Position numbers and translations under genes: made by a program. The notes beneath the pieces are model-generated. The model was not told the DNA's origin. It searched no databases and saw only the letters and a program-made list of their open reading frames with translations. 64,000 nt of DNA from Pseudomonas aestuarii (GTDB lineage: Bacteria; Pseudomonadota; Gammaproteobacteria; Pseudomonadales; Pseudomonadaceae), in NCBI RefSeq assembly GCF_027988105.1, contig NZ_JAQJZJ010000001.1, forward strand, positions 124,001 through 188,000. The letters run 5' to 3'. The stretch's first letter is position 1, and the number at the start of each line of letters is the position of its first letter. Below are positions 38,665 to 47,314 of the stretch, one piece after another.

Positions 38665-39786
38665 ATGCAATTGGCTTTTATCCTCTACAAGTATTTCCCC
38701 TATGGCGGCTTGCAGCGCGATTTCCTGCGCATCGCGCTGGAGTGCCAGCAGCGCGGTCATGCGATCCGCGTGTATACGCCGATCTGGGAAGGCGATGTGC
38801 CCGAAGGTTTCGAGGTGGTGGTGGTGCCGGTCAAGGCGCTGTTCAACCACAAGCGCAACGAGAAACTCACCGCCTGGGTCGAGGCCGACCTGGCCAGGCG
38901 TCCGGTCGACCGGGTAATCGGCTTCAACAAGATGCCCGGGCTGGATGTGTATTACGCCGCCGACGGTTGCTTCGAGGACAAGGCGCAGACCCTGCGCAAC
39001 CCGATCTACCGCAAGTGGGGTCGCTACAAGCATTTCGCCGATTACGAGCGAGCGGTGTTCGCTCCTGAGTCGAAAACCGAAATCCTGATGATCTCCGAGG
39101 TGCAGCAGCCGTTGTTCATCAAGCACTACCAGACCCCGCTGCAGCGCTTTCACCTGCTGCCGCCGGGCATCGCCCCAGACCGTCGCGCGCCGGCCAATGC
39201 CGCCGAGATCCGCGCCGCCTTCCGCCGCGAATTCCAGTTGGCCGATGACGACCTGCTGCTGGTGCAGATCGGTTCCGGGTTCAAGACCAAGGGCCTTGAT
39301 CGCAGCCTGAAAGCCGTCGCCGCCCTGCCACGCGAACTGCGCCAGCGTACCCGGCTGATCGTCATCGGCCAGGACGATCCCAAGGCGTTCCTGCTGCAGA
39401 TCAAGACCCTGGGGATCTCCGAGCAGGTGCAGATCCTCAAGGGGCGCAGCGATATCCCGCGTTTCCTGCTCGGCGCCGACCTGCTGATCCATCCGGCCTA
39501 CAACGAAAACACCGGCACCGTGCTGCTCGAAGCGCTGGTAGCCGGTCTGCCGGTACTGGTGACCGATGTCTGCGGTTACGCCCATTACATTCGCGATGCG
39601 GATGCCGGGCGCGTGTTGCCCAGCCCGTTCGAGCAGGAGCGGCTCAATCGCCTGCTGGCCGAGATGCTCGACGACGGGGTGCGCCGCGGCGAGTGGCGGC
39701 GCAACGGCCTAGCCTACGCCGACTGTGCCGACCTCTATTCCATGCCGCACAAGGCCGCCGATGTGATCCTGGCGGAGCACCCATGA
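38665..39786 (+). CDS. waaG: LPS core alpha-1,3-glycosyltransferase WaaG
   Basis: A 373-residue GT4 (GT-B fold) enzyme that adds the first hexose or hexosamine to heptose II of the core. It begins MQLAFILYKYFPYGGLQRDF, has the UDP-sugar segment IGSGFKTKGLDRSL, and the retaining-enzyme motif ENTGTVLLEALVAGLPVL near residue 285. The 55 bp before it hold a short CCCGG/CCGGG hairpin-like repeat. Its stop overlaps the waaP start (ATGA). In P. aeruginosa the sugar added is galactosamine; the donor here is not proven. Confidence 0.93.
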   Translation: MQLAFILYKYFPYGGLQRDFLRIALECQQRGHAIRVYTPIWEGDVPEGFEVVVVPVKALFNHKRNEKLTAWVEADLARRPVDRVIGFNKMPGLDVYYAADGCFEDKAQTLRNPIYRKWGRYKHFADYERAVFAPESKTEILMISEVQQPLFIKHYQTPLQRFHLLPPGIAPDRRAPANAAEIRAAFRREFQLADDDLLLVQIGSGFKTKGLDRSLKAVAALPRELRQRTRLIVIGQDDPKAFLLQIKTLGISEQVQILKGRSDIPRFLLGADLLIHPAYNENTGTVLLEALVAGLPVLVTDVCGYAHYIRDADAGRVLPSPFEQERLNRLLAEMLDDGVRRGEWRRNGLAYADCADLYSMPHKAADVILAEHP

Positions 39787-40631
39787 AGTTGCTGCTCAGC
39801 GAACCATTCAAGACCCTGTGGGCCGGCAAGGACGCCTTTGCCGAAGTGGAGGCCTTGCAAGGCCAGGTCTACCGCGAGCTGGAGGGCCGCCGCACCCTGC
39901 GCACCGAGGTGGCCGGGCGTGGCTACTTCGTCAAGATCCATCGTGGCGTCGGCTGGCGCGAGATCGCCAAGAACCTGCTGACCGCCAAGCTGCCGGTGCT
40001 CGGCGCCGGTCAGGAGTGGCGGGCGATCCAGCGCTTGCAGGAAGCCGGCGTGGCGACCATGACCGCGGTGGCCTATGGCGAGCGCGGCAGCAACCCGGCA
40101 CGGCAGCATTCCTTTATCGTCACCGAGGAGCTGGCGCCCACCGTCAGCCTGGAAGACTTCAGCCTCGACTGGCCGCAGAACCCGCCCGCGCCCGCGCTGA
40201 AGCGCACGCTGATTGCCGAAGTGGCGCGGATGACCGGCCGTATGCACCGCGCCGGGGTCAACCACCGCGACTGCTATATCTGCCACTTCCTGTTGCACAC
40301 CGACAAGCCGGTTACTGCGAGCGATTTACGCCTGTCACTGATCGACCTGCACCGCGCGCAGATCCATGCCAGGCTGCCGCTGCGCTGGCGCAACAAGGAC
40401 CTGGCGGGCCTGTACTTCTCGGCCCTGAATATCGGCCTGAGCCAGCGCGACAAGTTGCGCTTTCTCAAGGGTTATTTTTCCGCCCTGCAGGACCCGCAAA
40501 GCCAGAGCGCGCCGTCGCTGCGGCAGATTCTGCGCGACGAGGCGCCGTCGCTGGCCTGGCTGCAACGCAAGGCGGACAAGTTGCTGGCCCGCTATGCGCG
40601 CAAATATGCCCCAGGTGCCGCTCATGAGTGA
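39783..40631 (+). CDS. waaP: LPS core heptose(I) kinase
   Basis: A 282-residue WaaP-family kinase that phosphorylates heptose I, a modification important for outer membrane integrity in Pseudomonas. The catalytic loop NHRDCYICHFLL has the aspartate, and LIDLHRAQ supplies the metal-binding aspartate; YFVKIHRG carries the ATP-binding lysine. It overlaps waaG by 4 bp and the next kinase by 8 bp, showing translational coupling. Confidence 0.93.
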   Translation: MKLLLSEPFKTLWAGKDAFAEVEALQGQVYRELEGRRTLRTEVAGRGYFVKIHRGVGWREIAKNLLTAKLPVLGAGQEWRAIQRLQEAGVATMTAVAYGERGSNPARQHSFIVTEELAPTVSLEDFSLDWPQNPPAPALKRTLIAEVARMTGRMHRAGVNHRDCYICHFLLHTDKPVTASDLRLSLIDLHRAQIHARLPLRWRNKDLAGLYFSALNIGLSQRDKLRFLKGYFSALQDPQSQSAPSLRQILRDEAPSLAWLQRKADKLLARYARKYAPGAAHE

Positions 40632-41361
40632 GTGGCGACTGAGCGAGCAGGCGTCGCCGCGGGTGGCGGCGGCTTTTGCCGATCTGGAGGCGGTGTTCGC
40701 CCTGCAAGGCGAGCGCATCACCCATGACCCGCTGTCCGAGGTGCTGCGCGTCGAGTACGAGGGCGTGCGCTACTACGTCAAGCGCTATCACGGCGCCGGC
40801 AAGGGGCTACGCCGCTTCATCGGGCGGCCACGGGTCAAGGCCGAGTGGCAAAACCTCAAGTATTTTGCCAAATGGGGAATCGCCACCGCGCCCATCGTCG
40901 CCTACGGGCTGGAGCGCAAGGCAGGCGCCTTCGTTCGCGGCGCCCTGATTACCCGCGAGCTGCTCGCCACCGAGGACATGGCGCAGTTGGCACAACGCGA
41001 TGCAGGCTGCCTGCGCGACCCTAGCTGGGTGGCGCGGGTCAGCCAGCAGCTGGCCGCAGCGACCCGAACCCTGCATGACCATCACTTCACCCATAACGAC
41101 CTGAAGTGGCGCAACTTGCTGGTCAACGATCAGGCCGAACTGTTTCTCATCGACTGTCCGACGGGCGCCTTCTGGTGGGGGCCGTTGTTGCGCCATCGCA
41201 TCGTCAAGGACCTGGCCTGTCTGGACAAGGTGGCCAAGTACAAGTTGTCGCGCACTCAGCGCCTGCGTTTTTATCTACAGTACCGCGGGCGGCAGCACCT
41301 GAACGCGGCGGACAAGCGCCGCGTGCGGCAGATCGTTCACTATTTCGAAGGTCGCGAATGA
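40624..41361 (+). CDS. LPS core kinase-like protein (WapP type)
   Basis: A 245-residue InaA/Kdo-kinase family protein. The ATP lysine lies in YYVKRYHGAG, the catalytic loop is HNDLKWRNLL (aspartate and asparagine intact), and the metal site is LIDCPTG. All parts needed for activity are present. From memory it corresponds to PA5008 (wapP), thought to phosphorylate a core heptose. It overlaps its neighbours by 8 and 4 bp in the kinase run. Confidence 0.82.
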   Translation: MSEWRLSEQASPRVAAAFADLEAVFALQGERITHDPLSEVLRVEYEGVRYYVKRYHGAGKGLRRFIGRPRVKAEWQNLKYFAKWGIATAPIVAYGLERKAGAFVRGALITRELLATEDMAQLAQRDAGCLRDPSWVARVSQQLAAATRTLHDHHFTHNDLKWRNLLVNDQAELFLIDCPTGAFWWGPLLRHRIVKDLACLDKVAKYKLSRTQRLRFYLQYRGRQHLNAADKRRVRQIVHYFEGRE

Positions 41362-42104
41362 AGGATTTTATCGCTGGACAGGATCGTGCGCTGCTCGAGC
41401 GGCATGGCCTGGCCAGCTATGACGCGCTCTGGGCGCTCCAGCTGGAAGCGGTGGACGAACCGAACACCGAGCGCGGCGGCTGGAGCAGTGTCTATCGCCT
41501 GGACTTGGGCGAGGCCGCGTTCTACCTCAAGCGCCAGAGCAATCACTTGACCCGCCGGCTGACCTGTCCGCTGGGTGAGCCGACCTTTGCCCGTGAATTT
41601 CGCAATATCAAGCGTTACCAGCGCCTGGGGATTCCGGCGTTGCAGGCGGCGTTTTTCGCCGAGCGGCGGGTGGCCGGCGAGCGCCGGGCGATTTTGCTGA
41701 CCCGCGCCCTGGATGGCTGGCAGGATCTGGAGGCGCTGCTGGAGGGTTGGCAGCAGCGCGCCGAAAGCGAGCGCGCGGGCATTCTGCGCAGCTGCGGGGC
41801 ACTGGCGCGACGCCTGCACGACGCCGGGCAGATGCATGGCTGCTTCTACCCCAAGCATATATTTCTCAGGCAAAACGCCGACGCCTTCAGCGCGCAATTG
41901 ATCGACCTGGAAAAGACCCGGCCGCTGCTGTTCGGCGAGCGGGATCGGATCAAGGACCTGGAGCCGCTGCTGCGCCGCGCCAGCCTCTGGAGCGAGAGCG
42001 AAGTGCGCCAGTTGCTGGCCGCCTACCTGGGCGCGGACGCCGATGTCGAACACTGGTGGCAACGCCTCGGCAGCCGCCGGCGCAACAAGGAGGCGCGCCG
42101 TTGA
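41358..42104 (+). CDS. LPS core kinase-like protein (WapQ/InaA type)
   Basis: A 248-residue InaA-family protein with the kinase fold. The lysine segment is FYLKRQSNH and the metal segment QLIDLEKTRP. The catalytic loop reads MHGCFYPKHIF, with glycine-cysteine where active kinases of this family have an HRD or HGD aspartate. It may therefore be inactive or use a different chemistry; I recall a similar loop in other InaA proteins, so this may be a family trait. It corresponds to PA5007 (wapQ) by position. It overlaps both neighbours by 4 bp. Confidence 0.75.
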   Translation: MKDFIAGQDRALLERHGLASYDALWALQLEAVDEPNTERGGWSSVYRLDLGEAAFYLKRQSNHLTRRLTCPLGEPTFAREFRNIKRYQRLGIPALQAAFFAERRVAGERRAILLTRALDGWQDLEALLEGWQQRAESERAGILRSCGALARRLHDAGQMHGCFYPKHIFLRQNADAFSAQLIDLEKTRPLLFGERDRIKDLEPLLRRASLWSESEVRQLLAAYLGADADVEHWWQRLGSRRRNKEARR

Positions 42105-43567
42105 CCCTCGCTGAACTGAGTCGCAGTGGCCGCAGCCCGCAGTTGCCGCTGTCTATCGAACTGGCGGACGCTGCCGGCCCGGCCAACCTGGTGCTGCAGC
42201 GCCTGCTGCGCGTGCTGCCCGGGCAGCGCTATGTCGGCGTGGCCGAATGGCGCGGGCGCAAGGTGCTGGCCAAGTTGCTGGTCGGCGGCAAGGCGGCGCG
42301 CGCCTTCCAGCGCGAACTGCACGGCGCCCGCCTGCTCGCCGGGCAGGGCCTGCCGACGCCGTTGCTGCTGGCCGATGGCCTACGCGAAGGCGAGGGCGGC
42401 TGGCTGCTGTTCGAATACCTCGATAACGCCGAGAGCCTGGGGGATGCCTGGCGCGCGGTCGAGGGGCAACCGTTGCTGTCCGCTGAGCAGCAGGCCGTGC
42501 TTGGCGAGGCCCTGGCGCTGGTGGCCCGACTGCACAGCCAGGGCCTGTGGCAGGACGACCTGCACCTGGACAATCTGCTGCGACATAACGGCCAGCTATT
42601 TATCATCGATGGTGGCGGCGTGCGCGGCGAAACGCCCGGCCAGCCGCTGTCGCGCGACAAGGTGTTGGAGAACCTCGGGGTGTTCTTCGCCCAGCTGCCG
42701 GTCGAGCTGGAGTCGTTCATCGAGGAGTTGCTGGTGCATTACCTGCTGGCCAACGGCGAACATGCCCTGCTGGTGGAGACCTTGCTCAAGGATATTGACA
42801 AGGTTCGCCGCTGGCGCCTGCGCGACTACCTGCGCAAGATCGGCCGCGACTGCAGCCTGTTCAGCGCGCGCCGCGGTGCCTCGGTCCTGCGGGTGGTGCG
42901 GCGCCGGGATGAGAGCCGCTTGGCGCCCTTGCTGGCCGATCCGGATGCAGCCATCGCCGCCGGTCAAGCGCTCAAGCTCGGTGGCACCTCCACGGTGGCG
43001 CGGGTCGAGCAGGCTGGCCGCCAGTTGGTGGTCAAGCGCTACAACATCAAGGGATTCGCCCATTGGCTCAAGCGTTTCTGGCGGCCGAGCCGGGCCTGGC
43101 ACAGCTGGGTGGAGGGCAATCGCCTGGACTTTCTCGGTATCGCCACGCCCAAGCCCCTGGCCCTGCTGGAGCTGCGCAGCCTGTGGCTGCGGCGGCGGGC
43201 TTATCTGATTACCGAATACGCCGCCGGTGAGGATATAATCGCGCGCTTCAAACCCTGCCTGGACGCGCCGGGGCAGGCCGGTTCGCCGCCCGAAGCCGAG
43301 CTCCAGGCCCTGGATCTGCTGTTCGCGGCCCTGCTGCGCGAGCGCATCAGCCATGGCGATTTCAAGGGCAGCAACCTGCTCTGGCAGAACGGTCGCTGGG
43401 TTTTGATTGATCTGGATGCCATGCAGCAACACCTGAGTGCGCACAGTTTCGCCCGGGCCTATGCCCGCGACCGCGCCCGCTTTCTGCGCAACTGGCCGGC
43501 CGATTCAAGGCTGTTCCAGCTGCTCGACGAACGTTTACCGCAGGTGCCCGGCACCTGCCCCGAATAG
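42101..43567 (+). CDS. Tandem LPS-kinase-like protein with two kinase domains
   Basis: A 488-residue protein with two kinase-like halves. The first (about 1-250) has LAKLLVGGKAAR, the catalytic loop QDDLHLDNLL and IIDGGGVRG. The second (about 260-488) has VVKRYNIKGF, HGDFKGSNLL and LIDLDAMQ. Both halves keep the catalytic and metal aspartates, so both may be active. The start is TTG at 42101, overlapping the previous stop (TTGA). It matches the PA5006 position. Its targets in the core are unknown; two sites or two sugars are possible. Confidence 0.75.
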   Translation: MTLAELSRSGRSPQLPLSIELADAAGPANLVLQRLLRVLPGQRYVGVAEWRGRKVLAKLLVGGKAARAFQRELHGARLLAGQGLPTPLLLADGLREGEGGWLLFEYLDNAESLGDAWRAVEGQPLLSAEQQAVLGEALALVARLHSQGLWQDDLHLDNLLRHNGQLFIIDGGGVRGETPGQPLSRDKVLENLGVFFAQLPVELESFIEELLVHYLLANGEHALLVETLLKDIDKVRRWRLRDYLRKIGRDCSLFSARRGASVLRVVRRRDESRLAPLLADPDAAIAAGQALKLGGTSTVARVEQAGRQLVVKRYNIKGFAHWLKRFWRPSRAWHSWVEGNRLDFLGIATPKPLALLELRSLWLRRRAYLITEYAAGEDIIARFKPCLDAPGQAGSPPEAELQALDLLFAALLRERISHGDFKGSNLLWQNGRWVLIDLDAMQQHLSAHSFARAYARDRARFLRNWPADSRLFQLLDERLPQVPGTCPE

Positions 43568-43579
43568 AGGTTTTCACCT

Positions 43580-45334
43580 GTGGCACTGACGATTCTTGGC
43601 CTGTCCGGCGCTCTCAGTCACGATCCTTCCGCCGCCCTGTATATCGACGGCAAGTTGATCGCGGCCGCCGAAGAAGAGCGCTTCGTGCGCGACAAGCACG
43701 CGAAGAACCGCATGCCCTACGAGTCGGCCAAGTTCTGTTTGGAGCAGGCCGGGATCAAACCGAGCGACGTCGACGTGGTGGCGATTCCCTTCGCCCCCAT
43801 CAGCCTGTTCGGCGAGGCGCGCTGGAAGTATGCCAAGCGCTATTGGTACGCCCCGGACCGTGCCCTCGATGCGATCCTGATGGGCAATCGCCGCTACAAG
43901 CGCTACCGCAACAAGATCGTCTGGTGCCTGGAGCAACTCGGCTTCGACCCGAAGCAGATCAAGATCGAGCCGGTCGAGCACCACCTGGCCCACGCCTCCA
44001 GCGCCTACCACTGCTCGGGCTTCAAGGAGAAGACCGCGATCCTCGGTATCGACGGCAAGGGTGAGTACGCCACCACCTTCTTCGGCTACGGCGAGAACGG
44101 CAAGATTCACAAGATCAAGGAGTTCTTCGACCCGGATTCGCTCGGCGGCCTGTATGGCGCGATCACCGAGTTCCTCGGCTTCGAGATGCTCGACGGCGAG
44201 TTCAAGGTCATGGGCATGGCGCCCTACGGCGACGCCAGCAAATACGATTTCTCGCGCCTGGCTACCTTCGACAATGGCGAGTTGATCATCAACACCGAAT
44301 ACGCCAACGTCATCGGCCTGCGCCGCTATAAAGAGAAGGGCAAGGGCTTCTACTTCTCGCCCAAGCTGATCGAGTGGCTGGGGCCCAAGCGCGAAGGCGA
44401 CATCGCCGACGACCCCTACATCCATTACGCGGCCAGCATGCAGGCGCTGTTCGAGAAGCTGGCGCTGCAGATGATGGATTACTACCTCGGCGACATCCTC
44501 AAGGAAACCGGCAAGATCGCCTTCGCTGGCGGCTGTGCGCTGAACGTCAAGCTCAACCAGAAGATCATCGCCCGCGACGAGGTCAAGGAGCTGTTCGTCC
44601 AGCCGGCCTCCGGCGACGCCGGCACCGCCGTCGGCGCCGCGGCCTATGTGTCGCATGCCCGCGGCGTGCCGGTGGAGAAGATGGAGCACGTTTATCTCGG
44701 TCCGTCCTTCTCCAACGAAGAGGTGATCGCCGCCTGCGCCAAGCACCCGAGCAAACCGCTGTTCAAGCAGATCGACAACATGCCGCAGCGCATCGCCGAG
44801 ATCATGGTCGCGGGCAACCCGGTGGCCTGGTTCCAGGGGCGCATGGAGTTCGGCCCGCGCGCCCTTGGCGGCCGTTCGATCGTCGGTTGCCCGAGCATTC
44901 CCGGGGTGGCCAACCGGATCAACGAGCAGATCAAGTTCCGCGAACGCTGGCGGCCCTTCTGCCCGTCGATGCTCGACACCGTCGGCCCGCAGATGCTCAA
45001 GGTCGACCACCCGAGCCCGTTCATGACCTTCACCTTCGAAGTCAACGAGGAGTGGAAGAGCCGCGTCAGCGAAGTGGTCCACGAAGACGGCACCTCGCGC
45101 GCCCAGGTGCTCAAGCGCGAATACAACCCGCGCTACTACGACATGATGCTCGAACTGGAAAAACTCACCGGCAACGGCGTGTCGCTGAACACCTCACTGA
45201 ACCGCCGCGGCGAACCGATGATCTGCTCGCCCACCGACGCCTTGAACATGTTCTATGGCTCGGATCTGCAGTACCTGATCATGGAAGATATTCTGGTGGT
45301 GAAGGACGGCATGGATTGGCATGAGCAGGCCTGA
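43580..45334 (+). CDS. wapO: Carbamoyltransferase (LPS core, WapO type)
   Basis: A 584-residue NodU/CmcH-type carbamoyltransferase that moves carbamoyl from carbamoyl phosphate to a hydroxyl, here probably a core heptose (7-O-carbamoyl-heptose is a Pseudomonas core feature). The N-terminal domain has EHHLAHASSAY (metal-binding histidines) and the C-terminal YrdC-like part has EFGPRALGGRSIVGCP. The start is GTG at 43580. It overlaps the following glycosyltransferase by 14 bp. Confidence 0.9.
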   Translation: MALTILGLSGALSHDPSAALYIDGKLIAAAEEERFVRDKHAKNRMPYESAKFCLEQAGIKPSDVDVVAIPFAPISLFGEARWKYAKRYWYAPDRALDAILMGNRRYKRYRNKIVWCLEQLGFDPKQIKIEPVEHHLAHASSAYHCSGFKEKTAILGIDGKGEYATTFFGYGENGKIHKIKEFFDPDSLGGLYGAITEFLGFEMLDGEFKVMGMAPYGDASKYDFSRLATFDNGELIINTEYANVIGLRRYKEKGKGFYFSPKLIEWLGPKREGDIADDPYIHYAASMQALFEKLALQMMDYYLGDILKETGKIAFAGGCALNVKLNQKIIARDEVKELFVQPASGDAGTAVGAAAYVSHARGVPVEKMEHVYLGPSFSNEEVIAACAKHPSKPLFKQIDNMPQRIAEIMVAGNPVAWFQGRMEFGPRALGGRSIVGCPSIPGVANRINEQIKFRERWRPFCPSMLDTVGPQMLKVDHPSPFMTFTFEVNEEWKSRVSEVVHEDGTSRAQVLKREYNPRYYDMMLELEKLTGNGVSLNTSLNRRGEPMICSPTDALNMFYGSDLQYLIMEDILVVKDGMDWHEQA

Positions 45335-46415
45335 GCCACGCGTCCTGCAACTCTGTCACGGCTATGACGGGCCTTTCCTCGACTGCGCCCGGCAGTATGC
45401 GGCGCTGTTCGCCGGCACTGAATACAAGGTGACGACCGTCTACCTGACCGGCGCGCCCAGTGCAGAGGTGGAGGCGGGTTCGGCTTCCGATGAAGTGATT
45501 TTTCTCGACTACTCGAGCCGCGAGGTTCGCGGCCTCAAGCTGAAAGCGATTCGCGATATCAGGCGAATCCTCGCAGGTCGCGATTTCAAATTCTGCATCG
45601 CTCACCGCTTCAAACCGATCTACATCAGTTTGCTCGCCTGCAAACTGCCGGTGATCGGCGTGCACCATGCCTTTGGTGTATATGGCCGCCTATCGCGTCG
45701 CCTGTTTATCAACTGCTTCAGGCAGCGCCTGTTGCTGCTCGCTGTATCCAACGCAGTGCGCGACGAGATGCGCGGTCACCTGCCTGGCTGGGCGCCCGAA
45801 CGCATCGAAACCCTGTACAACCGCATCGATGTGGAGGCGGTACAAGCCGAACAAGTTAGTCGCGAGACTGCCCGTGAAGCCCTCGAGTTGCCGCAGGACG
45901 CCTGGGTCGTCGGCAATGTCGGTCGCCTGCATCCGGACAAGGACCAGGCCACCCTGATCCGCGGCTTCGCCCGAGCCTTGCCGCAGTTGCCAGCCGGCAG
46001 CCTGCTGGTGATCATGGGCAGCGGTCGCCTGGAGGCTGAGTTAAAGGCGCTGGCTGTGGAGCTGGGTGTGGTCGCGTCGGTGCGTTTTCTCGGCCAGGTG
46101 CCGCAGGGGCGACGCTACTTCAAGGCTTTCGATGCCTTCGTCCTGAGCTCCGATCATGAGCCCTTCGGTATGGTGCTGCTTGAGGCCATGGCCGCGGGCG
46201 TGCCGCTGGTCTGCAGCGATTGCGGCGGTGGGCGGGAAGTGGTGGAGGGAGTCGGGCGGTTGTTTCCGTGGGGCGATGCCGAGGCGCTTGCCTGCGAGTT
46301 GCAGTCCCTTGCCAAGGCCGAATCGCAGGTGCAGCCAGCGTTGCTGCGATTGCGCGAAACCTTCACCGATGAGGCTGTCAGATCCCGTTTCTGGGGTTTC
46401 TGTCGAGGACTATAG
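45321..46415 (+). CDS. wapH: LPS core glycosyltransferase (WapH type)
   Basis: A 364-residue GT4 enzyme with a GT-B fold. The donor-binding start GNVGRLHPDKDQATLI and the retaining motif EPFGMVLLEAMAAGVPLVC are clear. It matches WapH (PA5004), which adds an outer-core hexose. It overlaps the carbamoyltransferase by 14 bp and ends 2 bp before the DUF6625 gene, so it is the last gene of the conserved run before the variable cassette. Confidence 0.85.
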   Translation: MSRPEPRVLQLCHGYDGPFLDCARQYAALFAGTEYKVTTVYLTGAPSAEVEAGSASDEVIFLDYSSREVRGLKLKAIRDIRRILAGRDFKFCIAHRFKPIYISLLACKLPVIGVHHAFGVYGRLSRRLFINCFRQRLLLLAVSNAVRDEMRGHLPGWAPERIETLYNRIDVEAVQAEQVSRETAREALELPQDAWVVGNVGRLHPDKDQATLIRGFARALPQLPAGSLLVIMGSGRLEAELKALAVELGVVASVRFLGQVPQGRRYFKAFDAFVLSSDHEPFGMVLLEAMAAGVPLVCSDCGGGREVVEGVGRLFPWGDAEALACELQSLAKAESQVQPALLRLRETFTDEAVRSRFWGFCRGL

Positions 46416-46417
46416 CT

Positions 46418-47314
46418 GTGCGTAACCCGCCGAGCATCATCTTGTTGATCCCTTATTTCGGCCGGTGGCCGTTCTGGATGCCTTTTTTCATCGAAAGCTG
46501 TCGATGCAATCCGGATATCGACTGGTTGTTGATCGGTGATTGCGCGGAACTCGATGATCTGCCGGACAATGTCCGTCAGCAGCGTATCGGCTTTGAGGAC
46601 TACTGCCGTTTTGTCTCTTCGCGCTTGGGTTTTCTGTTCGCTCCGACAAATCCCTACAAGCTCTGCGACCTCAAGCCTGCTCTGGGGTTCATCCATTATT
46701 CTGAAATTCAGGGGTATGACTTCTGGGGGTTCAGTGATCTCGACCTGATCTATGGCGACTTACGGGCCTATTTCACCGCGGAGAAACTGCACCGCTTTAA
46801 GTTCTTTTCCACTCACGAACGCCGCGTCTCAGGCCATCTGTGTTTGCTGCGCAACGAGAAACCATTGCGCGAGTTGTTCTGGAGAATCCGCGATTTCCAA
46901 CGGCGGCTTCAGGATCAGAGAAACCATGCCCTAGACGAGGGCGGCTTTACCCGACTGTTCCTGTGGCGCAAGAACTTCCCCAGGCCATTGTTCAAATTGG
47001 TAGGTTGGTTCAATCCTAGGAGGCGAGTGGCCGAGTTCAAGGAGGCGTTCAGTACGCCCAACACGCCACGACTGTGGCGGGACGGGACACGAGCGTTTCC
47101 TTCGTATTGGGTGTGGCGAAATGGTGTTTTGCGCAATGCCAAGGATGGGGCGATGACGTTCCCCTACCTGCATTTTTTGGGGTGGAAGAAGAGCGAATGG
47201 CATGCTCTGTCCGTGCCGCCAGATGAAAACTCGGCATCTTTGGCAGCATCACATTGCTGGCGGGTCGATGCCCAGGGTTTCCACGCGCTGGGTGCCGATA
47301 ACATTGAACGCTGA
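46418..47314 (+). CDS. DUF6625 family protein, probable core glycosyltransferase
   Basis: A 298-residue protein with a GTG start. It begins PSIILLIPYFGRWPFWMPFF, as in the DUF6625 family, and has SDLDLIYGD, a DxD-like metal motif typical of GT-A transferases. I believe such proteins act in polysaccharide synthesis, but no activity is known to me. It follows wapH by 2 bp and overlaps the next gene by 47 bp under the start chosen there. It has no counterpart in the PAO1 core locus that I recall. Confidence 0.65.
   Translation: MRNPPSIILLIPYFGRWPFWMPFFIESCRCNPDIDWLLIGDCAELDDLPDNVRQQRIGFEDYCRFVSSRLGFLFAPTNPYKLCDLKPALGFIHYSEIQGYDFWGFSDLDLIYGDLRAYFTAEKLHRFKFFSTHERRVSGHLCLLRNEKPLRELFWRIRDFQRRLQDQRNHALDEGGFTRLFLWRKNFPRPLFKLVGWFNPRRRVAEFKEAFSTPNTPRLWRDGTRAFPSYWVWRNGVLRNAKDGAMTFPYLHFLGWKKSEWHALSVPPDENSASLAASHCWRVDAQGFHALGADNIER

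Noticed and set aside
41747..42100. N-terminal extension of the tandem kinase gene into the preceding gene
   Set aside because: The upstream 118 codons are the out-of-frame shadow of the WapQ-type gene; the kinase homology starts just after the TTG at 42101.
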